Shown here: one piece after another, positions 18,556-27,762 of the stretch | How positions within the stretch are numbered: the stretch's first letter is position 1 | How the letters are laid out: the number at the start of each line of letters is the position of its first letter | Assembly: GCA_963752755.1 (NCBI GenBank) | Contig: CAVVZJ010000004.1 | Location: forward strand, 558,001 to 622,000 | Reading direction: 5' to 3' | Length of the DNA stretch: 64,000 bases | From: CAVVZJ01 sp963752755 | GTDB lineage: Bacteria > Planctomycetota > Planctomycetia > Isosphaerales > Isosphaeraceae | Made by a program: the position numbers and the translations under genes | Notes under the pieces: generated by a model | Database searches by the model: none | Seen by the model: the letters and a program-made list of their open reading frames with translations, nothing else | Told to the model about the DNA's origin: nothing

Positions 18556-20037
18556 TCAGTCCCACCCAACTTTGGATTGGGGCCAGTCCTTCTCTCCCGA
18601 GACTACGACATTCGGCTCTTCCATCGGTGTTCGATGGCGATAGACAAGGACCGAACGATCAACAGGTCCTGTTCTGGACTCAAACCTGGCTTCAAGGATG
18701 CAATTCCTCGCAAACCATTCACGATATTCGTCCGAAACCTGCTTGGCCTCGACGACGAACCAGGGAGTCCGCTCGATCTGATTCCCGGGAGGCTGGAGAG
18801 GAACTCGTCGGACGAGACCTTGACTCATCGTCTCCGAGGAGTCAACTCCTAGGTAGAAGGCGATCACACCAGTGATCGAGCCGAAGATGGGAGGGTTTTC
18901 CGATGACTGCGGATCAATCCGGGCCGCGTTGCGAAGGTAGGCGGATGCCTCCTTCCAACGTGGCCGATCGCCGTGCATCACGGTACCGTAGGCAGCCAGC
19001 ATGCCGACACAGTAGAGTAATGTCGCCGAGCCGACGACCAGAGTTAGCCGGCGATATCGTCGGAACATTTCCACGAGCGCAACCGAGCTGAGTGCTGCCA
19101 GACCCGCCAATGAAATGAGGCCATAGTACCAGGTTACGTTGACGGCATTGAGCATCGCGATGATGATAAGTTCCAGAACCGGAATCCATCCAAGGAGCAG
19201 CAGGAACAGCCTGACCCGCCAAGGGAGGCGCTGAGTCAGGAACGAGCCGACGATGGCGAGGATGGCTAGCGGCGGGCCGAAGTAACAGACCAAAGTAATG
19301 AGGACGTGGAGGTAATCACGGGCGGACGGAATCACGAAGTCTGACATGAGTCGTCGAAGATCGGCCATCCCCCGTGCGAACGTTGCAAGCGTGAGGACCA
19401 GAGGTCCCAATGAAGCGACGTAGAGTCGAATCGGATACCTCTCGCCTCCACCGAACCAGCCGACGAGCACAAGGTAAGAGACAAAAACCGGTGCTAACAG
19501 GACCGCAGAGAAATGACTGAAAAGCGCACCGACCAACGCCAGGTTCGACCACAGCAACGGCCAGATCCGCTTCCGCTCGAATCCCTCTAGGAACCCCATG
19601 ATCGCCAGCATCTGGAAGGCGAAGGCGGTCGTGTAGTAGCGGATCGACTGCGACAGGAAGATGTGTCCGATGCAGAGAGAAACCAGAAGGGAGGCGAGAA
19701 ATCGCTCTTCTCGCGGAAGGATTCGTCGGAAACTAACATAGACAAGCCCAACTCCAAGCACACCGATCATCGCAGCTAGGGATCGCCCAGCCAGCACGGA
19801 CACGCCCGTTACTCCGAACACCCACCGGAGCGCGAGGAAGAAAATCGGGAAGAATCTCGGGAACGGCATGCTTGGGTTCTGTGAGAAGTAGATTGAACCC
19901 TCTTCATCCTCCCACAGGCTCCATTCTCCCAGTTTCCAGGCGCGGACGGCTGCCGCGATGACCAGGATGATCAAGAGTGGCCAGATGCCACGGGAGAGAC
20001 GTCGTGGGCCCACCGGGTTACGTCCGCGCCTCGTCAT
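18556..20037 (-). CDS. Polytopic GT-C glycosyltransferase (GT39/ArnT-like)
   Basis: This 493-residue membrane protein has about ten hydrophobic segments. The first luminal loop carries EWSLWEDEEGS, the acidic motif seen in polyprenyl-phosphate-dependent GT-C enzymes. SQSIRYYTTAFAFQMLAIMG and the soluble C-terminal tail (from about residue 390) fit the same class. It would move a sugar from a lipid carrier to an acceptor on the outer face of the membrane. The start at 20037 has GGGGGGAGAG directly upstream; the frame is open to 20175, but that part reads as the end of the preceding gene in another frame. Confidence 0.78.
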   Translation of the reverse strand: MTRRGRNPVGPRRLSRGIWPLLIILVIAAAVRAWKLGEWSLWEDEEGSIYFSQNPSMPFPRFFPIFFLALRWVFGVTGVSVLAGRSLAAMIGVLGVGLVYVSFRRILPREERFLASLLVSLCIGHIFLSQSIRYYTTAFAFQMLAIMGFLEGFERKRIWPLLWSNLALVGALFSHFSAVLLAPVFVSYLVLVGWFGGGERYPIRLYVASLGPLVLTLATFARGMADLRRLMSDFVIPSARDYLHVLITLVCYFGPPLAILAIVGSFLTQRLPWRVRLFLLLLGWIPVLELIIIAMLNAVNVTWYYGLISLAGLAALSSVALVEMFRRYRRLTLVVGSATLLYCVGMLAAYGTVMHGDRPRWKEASAYLRNAARIDPQSSENPPIFGSITGVIAFYLGVDSSETMSQGLVRRVPLQPPGNQIERTPWFVVEAKQVSDEYREWFARNCILEARFESRTGPVDRSVLVYRHRTPMEEPNVVVSGEKDWPQSKVGWD

Positions 20038-20060
20038 GGCTCTCCCCCCTTCTTGGATGC

Positions 20061-21569
20061 TCAACTGGCCGACGTCGCTGCAATCCGAGTCGGGACCTGC
20101 CGGAGCCCTCCGGCAGAAGTCTGTTCCCCGGCTGTCCCGGCCTCGTGATACTCCGCGTCCTGATTGACACGCCAAAGGTCGTAAACGCGGGCACCAGCGA
20201 GAATATTGCGAACGCAGAGCATTGCTGTCATCATGGCGTGGTCTTGATTATTGTATTTATGCATCCCGTTGCGACCGACAAGATGGAGCGTTGGAAAGCG
20301 ACTCTCCAGCTCCTCCCGGATCGTGGCGACATGAGTCGCGTAGGAATCGTCATAGACAGGATAGGCCTTCGGCTGTCGGACAACGCAGCCATCGACGACA
20401 TCCTCGGGGCTTGCCAGACCGATCGCGGCTAGCTCTCGCGTCCCTCGCTGGATCAAAGCATCGTCGGATGAGTTCCAGACTCCATCTCCTTCGAAGCAAA
20501 AATACTCAAGTCCATAGCACGACATGGAAGGGTCCGGAACCATTTCCTCTGACCATGATTTAAAGTTCTGGATCCGACCGACTTGGACCTTAGGATCGTG
20601 GATGTATATCCAGTTGTCTCCGAATGTCTCACGCTGGTTGAGGATCAGGACGACGGTGAGAAAGTCTCGGTATTTCAGCTTGTCGGCAGATTGGACCGCC
20701 GCATCGGAGAGTCGTGGCGAGAGACCGTGAACGAGGCTACGCAACGGCGCAGACGAGATGACGTGATCGCTGGTCAATGTCTCGGCGTCGCCAGCGGCAC
20801 CTTGGTGGGTCAATCGCCACTTTCCGTTTGCATCGTCGAAAGAACATCCGATCACTCTCCGACCCATCGCAATCGACCCGCCGTGGTCTTCGACCTTCGT
20901 CGCGCACGCTTCCCACATCATTCCCGGCCCCTTTCGGGGGTAGCGGAACGAACCGATTAGAGACTTGACGACTTGGTCCGGGTTGCTGGAATCGCGGCGT
21001 GGAAGGATCGCGTTGAGGATAGCCGACTTCAACGAGAGCCCCTTGATCCGCTGGGCCGCCCAGTCGGCCGAGATCTCCTGGCAACTCATCCCCCAGACCT
21101 TCTCGGTGTAGGTCTTGAAGAAGATCTGAAAGAGCCGAGCACCAAACTGGTTGGTCACCCAGTCTTCAAAACTCCTCGGCTCCTTGATCGGGAACCCCCG
21201 CGCCTTCAGGTACGAGAGGACACAACGGCAGGATTCAATCAGGCCGAGCTTGCGAAGTGCCTCGGTCGCCTTGAGCGGATATGAAAAGAACTTGCCGTGG
21301 TAGTAGATCCGCGACGATCGGGGCCGCACGAGCATGTCGTCTGGTAGAATCTCGGACCAGAAGTCCTCAACTTCTTTCGCCTTCGAAAAAAACCGATGGC
21401 CGCCGATATCGAAGTAAAAACCCTTGTAGCGAGCCGTCCGGGAGATGCCGCCGACGTAGGTCGGATCGGCCTCGAGCACGGTCACGCCGAGTCCTTCCCT
21501 CGCGAGCAGGTAGGCCGCAGTCAGACCGGCCGGACCGGCTCCGATGATTGCTACAGTAGCATTATTCAT
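20061..21569 (-). CDS. FAD-dependent oxidoreductase, UDP-galactopyranose-mutase/amine-oxidase-like
   Basis: This 502-residue flavoprotein has the Rossmann dinucleotide motif VAIIGAGPAGLTAAYLLAREGLGVTVLEAD at the very N-terminus, GGHRFF soon after, and a C-terminal FAD contact (HLVGRNGMHKYNNQDHAMMTAMLCVRN). The FKTYTEKVWGMSCQEISADWAAQRIKGLSL region is typical of the group annotated as UDP-galactopyranose-mutase-like proteins in polysaccharide loci. It probably isomerises or oxidises a nucleotide sugar; the exact reaction is not established. It is the first gene after the insertion-sequence block, which separates it from the upstream part of the operon. Confidence 0.8.
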   Translation of the reverse strand: MNNATVAIIGAGPAGLTAAYLLAREGLGVTVLEADPTYVGGISRTARYKGFYFDIGGHRFFSKAKEVEDFWSEILPDDMLVRPRSSRIYYHGKFFSYPLKATEALRKLGLIESCRCVLSYLKARGFPIKEPRSFEDWVTNQFGARLFQIFFKTYTEKVWGMSCQEISADWAAQRIKGLSLKSAILNAILPRRDSSNPDQVVKSLIGSFRYPRKGPGMMWEACATKVEDHGGSIAMGRRVIGCSFDDANGKWRLTHQGAAGDAETLTSDHVISSAPLRSLVHGLSPRLSDAAVQSADKLKYRDFLTVVLILNQRETFGDNWIYIHDPKVQVGRIQNFKSWSEEMVPDPSMSCYGLEYFCFEGDGVWNSSDDALIQRGTRELAAIGLASPEDVVDGCVVRQPKAYPVYDDSYATHVATIREELESRFPTLHLVGRNGMHKYNNQDHAMMTAMLCVRNILAGARVYDLWRVNQDAEYHEAGTAGEQTSAGGLRQVPTRIAATSAS

Positions 21570-21700
21570 AAGGATCGCACTCCCGAAGATTTGAACTTGC
21601 CGCGTCCGGCCCGGGCCGGTAAGTCGGACTCAGGAACGCTCGACATGAGCATCGAAGAATGGGGTATGGGGCTCATGACCGAGGGTCAGCGCGCACTGAC
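21570..21700. other. Gap between the FAD oxidoreductase start and the insertion-sequence block
   Basis: These 131 bases hold any promoter the downstream (minus-strand) genes now depend on, because the insertion sequences sit directly upstream. I see no clear promoter elements and no coding sequence. Confidence 0.3.
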
Positions 21701-22632
21701 AGGCTATCCGGGAATCCTCCGTCGTCGTAAACTGTTCCCAGTTCAGGAGGCCCGCCAGGCCGACTCACGACGGAGCATGGCCCGATGCGGAAGCCCTACC
21801 CCTCCGACCTGACCGACGAACCGGCCGCCGTCATCAACCCCTGAATCCCCGTCAGCAAGGTCGGACGGCCCCGCAAGGTCGAGATCCGAGAGATCCTCAA
21901 CGCCCTCTTCTCCCCGCTCCGCTCCGGCTGCCAGTGGGACATGCTGCCGCACGACTTCCCGCCCAAGAGCCCCGTGTACGATTACTTCGCCCAGTGGCGG
22001 GACGACGGCACCTGGCAGACGATCCTGGATGCCCTTCGACAGCAGGTTCGAGTGGCCGACGGCCGAGAGCCCGGCCCGAGTACCGGCAGCATCGACAGCC
22101 AGACGGTCAAGGGGGCCGAGGCCGGCGGTGAGCGGGGCTCTGACGGCGGCAAGAAGATCCGGGGCGGAAGCGATACATCGTGGTGGACACGCTCGGCTTG
22201 CTGCTGGTCGTGCTGGTCACGGCGGCCTCGGCAGACGATGGGTCGATAGCTCCCGAGGTGCTGGGCCAGTTGACGCCCGAGCATCCGAGCCGACGGAAGT
22301 GGATCTGGTCCGAAGGCAAGTACCACAACCGCCGGCTGGACGACTGGATGGAGCCGCCGGGGGTTGGCTATTTGCTCGAAGTGGTCAGCCGGCCGGCGGG
22401 TGCCCAGGGCTTCGTCCTGCTGCATCGCCGCTGGGTGGTGGAGCGGACCTTCGCCTGGCGGGGCCGATATCGGCGGAACAGTCGGGACTACGAATATCCC
22501 ACCCGTTCGAGCGAGGCGATGCTGCGAATCAGTTCGATTCATCGGATGCTCAGGTTGTTGCGACCCAATCAGTCGAAGAAGCGGGTGCCGTACAAGTACC
22601 GAGAATTACAGGGAACCATTCTCGGATAGCCT
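21701..22632 (+). mobile_element. Degenerate IS5-family insertion sequence
   Basis: The ends carry an imperfect inverted repeat: AGGCTATCCGGGAAT at 21701 against AGGCTATCCGAGAAT read inward from 22632. It encloses a decayed transposase (separate entry). No target duplication is evident. The right end lies three bases from the next element. Confidence 0.7.
21785..22629 (+). pseudogene. IS5-family transposase remnant (in-frame stop, frameshift, apparent internal deletion)
   Basis: The reading starts MRKPYPSDLTDE, very like the intact copy at 24135. A TGA interrupts after VINP. The frame then continues as VGRPRKVEIREILNALF and YDYFAQWRDDGTWQTILDAL, with the first catalytic aspartate region (GSIDSQTVKG). 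It shifts near 22165 and resumes as YIVVDTLGLLLVVLVTAASADDG. A stretch then appears to be missing ahead of KWIWSEGKYHNRRLDDW and the final catalytic glutamate segment RRWVVERTFAW. With a stop, a frameshift and a loss, it cannot make an active enzyme. Confidence 0.85.
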
Positions 22633-22635
22633 CTC

Positions 22636-24092
22636 AGCTCGACTGATGCAGATTTCGTGGGCCCGCCTCGGTCGTAGTATGGGGAGTTGAACCGGCTTCC
22701 CCCGACCATCGCCCGAGGACGGACCCACCATGATCCTACCGCCCGAAGCCCAGCCGCTCCACGACGCGCTGGCCCCCGCCTTCACCCGCCCGACCTTCCG
22801 ACGCTTCTTGGTCCTGGCCGGATCGGCCATCCTGACCGACGGCCGACGCACCATCGCCAACCTCCTGCGCACCGCCGCACCGCTGGCCGCTGGCCACCCG
22901 ACGACCTTCCAGCGCGTCCTCTCCTCGGCCTCGTGGTCGGCGATGCAGTTGGCCTGCGGCCTCACCCGGCTGGTCCTGACGCTCGTGCCCGCCGATCGGC
23001 CCGTCCCCCTGGTCGGCGACGACACGGTGGAGAGCCACCCCGGTCGCAAGGTCTACGGCAAGGCCCGGCACCGCGACCCGGTCCGATCCAGCCACGGCGA
23101 CACCGCCTGGCGTTACGGCCACAATGTGGGTCGTGCTCGCCGTGCTGGTCCGCTTCCCCGGGACCACTCGCCCCTGGGCCTTGCCGATCCTGGTGGACCT
23201 CGACCGCTCCGAGGAGGACGACCGGGCGCGCGGTCGGCCGCATCGCACGCCGGCGCAGGTCATGGCCACACTGCTGCGGGTCATGCTGCTGCGGTTCCCG
23301 GACCGGCGGTTCGTCTTCGTCGGCGACGCCGGCTACGGCACCCACGAACTGGCCCGGTTCGCCCGCCGCCATCGGGACCGCCTGACTCTGGTCAGTAAGC
23401 TCCACCCCGAGGCGAACCTGTTCGATCCGCCCCCGCCGTACCGGGGCCACGGCCGGCCGCCGGTCAAGGGCGCCCGCCGGCCCAAGCCGAGCCAGGCGGC
23501 GGCCGTCGCCGAACTGCGGACCGAGACGGTCGCCTGGTACGGCGGCGGCACGCGGTCGGTGGGGATCACCCACGGCACGGGGCACTGGTACAAGGCCGGC
23601 GAGGGGCTGGTCGAGATCGCCTGGGTCTTCGTCCGAGACCAGACCGGCACCCACCGCGATGAGTCCTTCTTCAGCACCGACCCCGGCATGAGTCCGCTGG
23701 CTATGATCGAGGCCTACACCGGTCGCTGGAACCTGGAGACCACCTTTCAAGAACGGCGCAGCCATCTCGGATTGGAGACGACGCGAGGCTGGTGCGAGCG
23801 GACCGTTCTGCGTGGGGCCCCGTGCCTGTTCGGTCTGTATACGGTCGTGGCGTGGCTGTACCAAGCCCTGCCCGAGTCCAAGAGGGGAGGCGGCGTGGAC
23901 TGGCCGGGCAAGACCGGCGTGACGTTCTCGGACGCCCTGACGGCGGTTCGCCGTTGGCTGTGGCGGGAATGGGTATTTCCACAGGCCGGGGGAGCAGCGG
24001 CCCTCGAAGAACTCCCCCAGCCGTTACAGGACATCCTGTTCTACGCCCTGGCCCCGGCGGCGTGACCCAAAGGAATCTGCATCAGTCGAGCT
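22636..24092 (+). mobile_element. Insertion sequence with IS701/DDE_5-type transposase
   Basis: This 1457-bp element is bounded by a perfect 19-bp terminal inverted repeat, AGCTCGACTGATGCAGATT, at 22636-22654 and (inverted) 24074-24092. It carries one transposase gene. No direct target duplication is obvious: the outer flanks read CTC on the left and TAA on the right. Confidence 0.85.
22730..24065 (+). CDS. DDE transposase of the IS701/DDE_5 type, one apparent frameshift
   Basis: The coding region has the three acidic regions of a DDE transposase: LVGDDTVESHPGRKVYGKA, FVFVGDAGYGTHELARF and NLETTFQERRSHLGLETTRGW. The frame breaks near 23125, where AAT-GTG-GGT replaces an expected AA(G)-TGG-GTC. 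Removing one T restores WRYGHKWVVLAVLVRFPG. It is therefore either inactivated by one base or intact with a sequencing error. About 445 residues when joined. Confidence 0.82.
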
Positions 24093-24094
24093 TA

Positions 24095-24948
24095 AAGGGT
24101 GTACGAAAAGCCAGATTTGCCCTAGAATTCCCGCATGGAACGCAAACCGTATCCCTCCGATCTGACCAACTCTCAGTGGAAGCGGCTCAAGGTCCTGCTA
24201 CCCGAAGCCAAGCCCGGTGGACGTCCCCGCTCGGTGGACCTGCGAGAGGTCATCAACGGCATCCGCTACGTCGTCCGGGGCGGCAACTCCTGGCGGATGA
24301 TGCCCCACGACCTGCCCCCCTGGAGCACCTGCTACGACTACTTCCGCAAGTGGCGAAACGACGGCACCTGGCGGCGGATCAACGACACCCTGCGGGATCA
24401 GGTCCGCAAGAAGGCCAAGCGGAATCGAAGCCCCAGCATGGCCATCATCGATACCCAGAGCACCAAGACTACCGAGCAAGGTGGTCCCCGGGGCAAGGAT
24501 GCCCACAAGATGGTCAATGGGCGGAAGCGGCACCTGATCGTCGATACGCTGGGGCTGATCCTGGCCGTGGTCGTCCACTCCGCCGGCATCCAGGATCGGG
24601 ACGGGGCCAGGCTGGTCCTGGCCCGGATCAAGGGGTGCTTCCCCCGGCTCAAGAAGATCCTGACCGACGGGATCTACAACGGCGGGATCGCGGAGTGGGC
24701 CAAGCAGTTCGGTGGCTGGATCATGGAGGTCGTGCCGAAGCCGGTGAAGGAGGAGGGCGAGCCGTTCAAGGTGATGAAGTGGCGTTGGATCGTGGAGCGG
24801 ACGTTCGCCTGGCTGGGGCGGTCTCGGCGGCTGAGCAAGGACTACGAACGCCAGCCAGAGTCCAGTGAGGCGATGATCTACATCGCCATGATCAATTTGA
24901 TGCTCAGACGTCTGGAACCCAAGTAGCATTGGCTTTTCGTACACCCTT
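24095..24948 (+). mobile_element. IS5-family (IS1031-like) insertion sequence, apparently intact
   Basis: The inverted ends AAGGGTGTACGAAAAGCCA at 24095 and, inverted, at 24948 enclose one intact transposase gene. The left flank is TTA and the right flank is TCA. IS1031-type elements target TNA, so these flanks suit the family without being identical. The right flanking TCA is also the stop codon of the amidotransferase gene on the minus strand. Confidence 0.85.
24135..24926 (+). CDS. IS5-family transposase, intact
   Basis: The 263-residue transposase starts MERKPYPSDLTNSQWKRL. Its catalytic triad is visible in order: MAIIDTQSTKT (D), KKILTDGIYNGG (D) and RWIVERTFAWLGRSRRL (E), with the YREK-like spacing of IS5 enzymes (ERTFAWLGRSRRLSKDYE). 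Length and ends are complete, so the element may still be mobile. It shares the N-terminus and overall plan with the decayed copy at 21785. Confidence 0.92.
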   Translation: MERKPYPSDLTNSQWKRLKVLLPEAKPGGRPRSVDLREVINGIRYVVRGGNSWRMMPHDLPPWSTCYDYFRKWRNDGTWRRINDTLRDQVRKKAKRNRSPSMAIIDTQSTKTTEQGGPRGKDAHKMVNGRKRHLIVDTLGLILAVVVHSAGIQDRDGARLVLARIKGCFPRLKKILTDGIYNGGIAEWAKQFGGWIMEVVPKPVKEEGEPFKVMKWRWIVERTFAWLGRSRRLSKDYERQPESSEAMIYIAMINLMLRRLEPK

Positions 24949-26880
24949 TCAGAGCCGTTTCGCGGCGGGAACGGTCATCACCTCGCTGGTCGTCTCGAGA
25001 TAGCGGTCACTCCAGCGTGCCAAAACGAGCAGACTCCAGAGTATCCGACCATGACGTGCCGACCCATTGAGGTGATCGCGGAAAATCCGGCGGGCGACGC
25101 TCTGGTTGATGAGGCTGCCGACTCGTGATCGAGGGTCAAGTACGATCGACTCCACCGGCTCGCGAAGTGGACCGCGTAGCCAGGAGTCGATCGGTAGGTC
25201 GAACCCACGTTTCGGACTCCGCAGGATCGCCTCCGGCAACCGGTCTCGACAGGCTTGTTTGAAGATCCACTTCGTTTCTCGGCCGCGAACCTTGAGTTCT
25301 GATGGGATGCGGGCCGCCAGTTCCAATAACTCGTGGTCGAGCAGCGGCGGACGGACCTCCAAGCTGTGGGCCATGCTCGCCCGGTCCACTTTCACGAGAA
25401 AGTCGTCCGGCAGGACGACGGCGATGTCGGCGCCAATCATTCCAGCCAGTGGGTCCGCCGGATGGCCCGTCGTGTAACCATCGCGCACCACACGCCCCGG
25501 GTCATGCCGACCGAGTCCCGCCGCCAGCTCGTGGGCGAGCAACTGACGGCGCAGCGGTGTCCGACAGAGCGCCAGTGTGTTGGCGTAGGCTGCATCATCC
25601 TCAAGGGAAAGGTTTGTCAGTCGGATCTTTGCCCGTAGCGGTCTCGGAAGCCAGCCGGCCGCGGGCCAAGCGCGGGCCAGAGGCCCGATCACCGCGCGAC
25701 GGAACCAGACTGGGAACCGGTCCCGGAGCCGGGCCTCCACGAGGTCATGAGCGTAGCGGCTGTAGCCGCCAAAGGCCTCATCACCCCCGTCACCCGAGAG
25801 GACTACCTTGACGCTCTGGCTCGCGAGCCGAGAGACCAGATACGTTGGAATCGCTGAGGGATCGGCAAACGGTTCGTCGTAGTACAGCGAGAGCTCGTCG
25901 AGCAACGTGACAGCATCTGGTGTGATTACTTCCTCAACGTGGCGGGTTCCGTACCGTTCGGCAACCAGTCGCGCCAATGGCAACTCATTGAAAGATCGCT
26001 CTTGGAAGCCAATGGAAAAGGTCTGAATCGGTTCTGCATGTTTTCGGGAGGAGCTCGCGACGACGGAGCCCGAATCCAGACCGCCGCTCAGGAAGGCCCC
26101 GACCGGCACGTCAGCAATGAGATGTAGGCCCACAACCTCATCGATCTTGGCGCGAATCAATTCCTCCCACTGCCGCACACACAGGGTCCGGTCTGGCTCG
26201 AACCTCAGGTTCCAGTAGCGTCGAGGTGGACGATTCCAGCCGGAAGACCCGACCATCAGGGTGTGCGCAGGCGGGAGCTTGACGATCCCGCGAAAGATGG
26301 TATTGGGACCAGGTACAAACCCGAATGTCAGGAAGCTTTCGACCCCTTCCGGGGCAACTTCACGTGCAATCCCTGGGTAAGCCAGGATCGCCTTCAGTTC
26401 CGATCCGAAGAGGAGCACCTCCTCATCGCGGTACAGGTACAACGGCTTGATCCCAAGGCGATCCCGCGCCAGTAGGAGCCGACGCTTAGCCCCATCCCAG
26501 AGGGCGAAGGCAAACATGCCGCGAAGCCGCTCGACGAGGTTTTCACCTTGTTCCTCGTATAGATGAACGAGGACCTCGGTATCGCTTCGTGTCTGAAACC
26601 AATGCCCGCGAGACTCCAGTTCATCGCGAAGAACTTGATAGTTGTAAATCTCTCCATTAAAGATGACCTGGACTGTGCCATCCTCGTTACCGATCGGCTG
26701 GTCGCCCCCTTCGAGGTCGATTATCGACAGTCGCCGATGCGCCAGACCGATTCCCGGTCCAATCCAGAACCCCTCGGCGTCGGGTCCACGATGCGCGAGG
26801 GCCCCCGACATCGACCGCAGAACGTCGGGGTCGACGGGGTGGTCGGAACTTGCGAAGAAAAATCCGGATATGCCGCACAT
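24949..26880 (-). CDS. Exosortase-system amidotransferase (asparagine-synthase type)
   Basis: This 643-residue class-II amidotransferase is of the type associated with PEP-CTERM systems. It begins MCGISGFF with catalytic Cys2, followed by HRGPDAEGF, FNGEIYNY and ARDRLGIKPLYLY of the glutaminase domain. The synthetase domain has the PP-loop FLSGGLDSGSVV and VVLSGDGGDEAFGGYSRY. It would transfer ammonia from glutamine to a carboxylate on a sugar or peptide of the surface polymer; the true substrate is unknown. The stop codon lies exactly at the right border of the IS5-family element, so the last residues or the 3' untranslated part may have been reshaped by the insertion. Confidence 0.9.
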   Translation of the reverse strand: MCGISGFFFASSDHPVDPDVLRSMSGALAHRGPDAEGFWIGPGIGLAHRRLSIIDLEGGDQPIGNEDGTVQVIFNGEIYNYQVLRDELESRGHWFQTRSDTEVLVHLYEEQGENLVERLRGMFAFALWDGAKRRLLLARDRLGIKPLYLYRDEEVLLFGSELKAILAYPGIAREVAPEGVESFLTFGFVPGPNTIFRGIVKLPPAHTLMVGSSGWNRPPRRYWNLRFEPDRTLCVRQWEELIRAKIDEVVGLHLIADVPVGAFLSGGLDSGSVVASSSRKHAEPIQTFSIGFQERSFNELPLARLVAERYGTRHVEEVITPDAVTLLDELSLYYDEPFADPSAIPTYLVSRLASQSVKVVLSGDGGDEAFGGYSRYAHDLVEARLRDRFPVWFRRAVIGPLARAWPAAGWLPRPLRAKIRLTNLSLEDDAAYANTLALCRTPLRRQLLAHELAAGLGRHDPGRVVRDGYTTGHPADPLAGMIGADIAVVLPDDFLVKVDRASMAHSLEVRPPLLDHELLELAARIPSELKVRGRETKWIFKQACRDRLPEAILRSPKRGFDLPIDSWLRGPLREPVESIVLDPRSRVGSLINQSVARRIFRDHLNGSARHGRILWSLLVLARWSDRYLETTSEVMTVPAAKRL

Positions 26881-26883
26881 GCC

Positions 26884-27762
26884 TTACTGCTTTACTGATT
26901 GAGATGCCTGGAGAGGGAACGGGGGTTGGCTCGACAACCGAAGACGCTGGCTGACCAAGTCATACACCCGGAAGCCGTCGCGGACAAACTCGCTCGGGTC
27001 CTCGCAAACTGCCCGGATGAACGGACCCTCGTACAGCGTGAGGTCTCCGAGAAACAGTGGGTCGTTCCACCGATGGGGCATCCAGTCAAACAGGAACGAC
27101 GCCAGCGAGAGCCATCGTGCCCGTCCTCCATAGATCCCGCCCTGGATGTGCCACTTCTGTCGGAGTCGCGCGGGATGACGGACGTAACCAAAATGGTGGC
27201 AGGCGAATTCCTCGGAGGAACAATCCCGTTCCAGGTCCATCCCGGGCGCTCCCACGTTGGCGCCGTCTCCCCAGGCTTCGAATTCTGGAAGGTTTCGATG
27301 TATCCGCACCAGTCGCTCGGGCCAACCGACTTTACGCGGCCTCGTGTGATAGACCTTGTAATTGCCGTAAAAATTCTGGAGTTTGATGGCGACCAGGTCA
27401 TGTTCGGTGTTTTCCAGATGTTGCCGCAGACGCTCGAATTCCCACTCGGGAATGAATTCGTCGCAGTCGAGGAGTAGGCACCAGTCACCGTGGCACCTTC
27501 GGCGGGCCTCGTTCTTGAACCGGGTGTACCAGTGTAGCCCCTCGGGTCGTCCCCACCGGGTTCGGAAGACCTGGATCTTCGGATCGAGATCAGCGATAGC
27601 CTCGAAGCTTCCATCCGTGGAGTACCCTTCGTTCACGATAATCTCATCTGCCAATGGCAGGTGATGCCTCAGCATCGCGACGACGTGGAAGTCATAGGCC
27701 AGACCATTACGGACAAAGGTATAGATTGAGAGTCTCACTTCAGGTCCCGGGAGCCTTCCCAT
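26884..27762 (-). CDS. Glycosyltransferase family 2
   Basis: This 292-residue GT-A fold enzyme has RLSIYTFVRNG at the N-terminus, the nucleotide-sugar segment ADEIIVNEGYSTDGSFEAI and the metal-binding DXD-like LLLDCDEFIPEWEFERL. It resembles the group of GT2 enzymes with an N-terminal 'regulatory/TPR-like' label that act in capsule loci. The ATG at 27762 follows the preceding stop directly; a GTG at 27738 is another candidate start. Confidence 0.82.
   Translation of the reverse strand: MGRLPGPEVRLSIYTFVRNGLAYDFHVVAMLRHHLPLADEIIVNEGYSTDGSFEAIADLDPKIQVFRTRWGRPEGLHWYTRFKNEARRRCHGDWCLLLDCDEFIPEWEFERLRQHLENTEHDLVAIKLQNFYGNYKVYHTRPRKVGWPERLVRIHRNLPEFEAWGDGANVGAPGMDLERDCSSEEFACHHFGYVRHPARLRQKWHIQGGIYGGRARWLSLASFLFDWMPHRWNDPLFLGDLTLYEGPFIRAVCEDPSEFVRDGFRVYDLVSQRLRLSSQPPFPLQASQSVKQ

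Noticed and set aside
21840..21850. In-frame TGA in the first transposase as another selenocysteine codon
   Set aside because: There is no Cys nearby, the position is not an active site, and the gene also has a frameshift and an apparent deletion, so it is a decayed insertion sequence.
22636..24948. Second and third insertion sequences as one composite transposon
   Set aside because: TCA lies on both outer sides, but the ends belong to different families and three matching bases are too few to claim a joint transposition.
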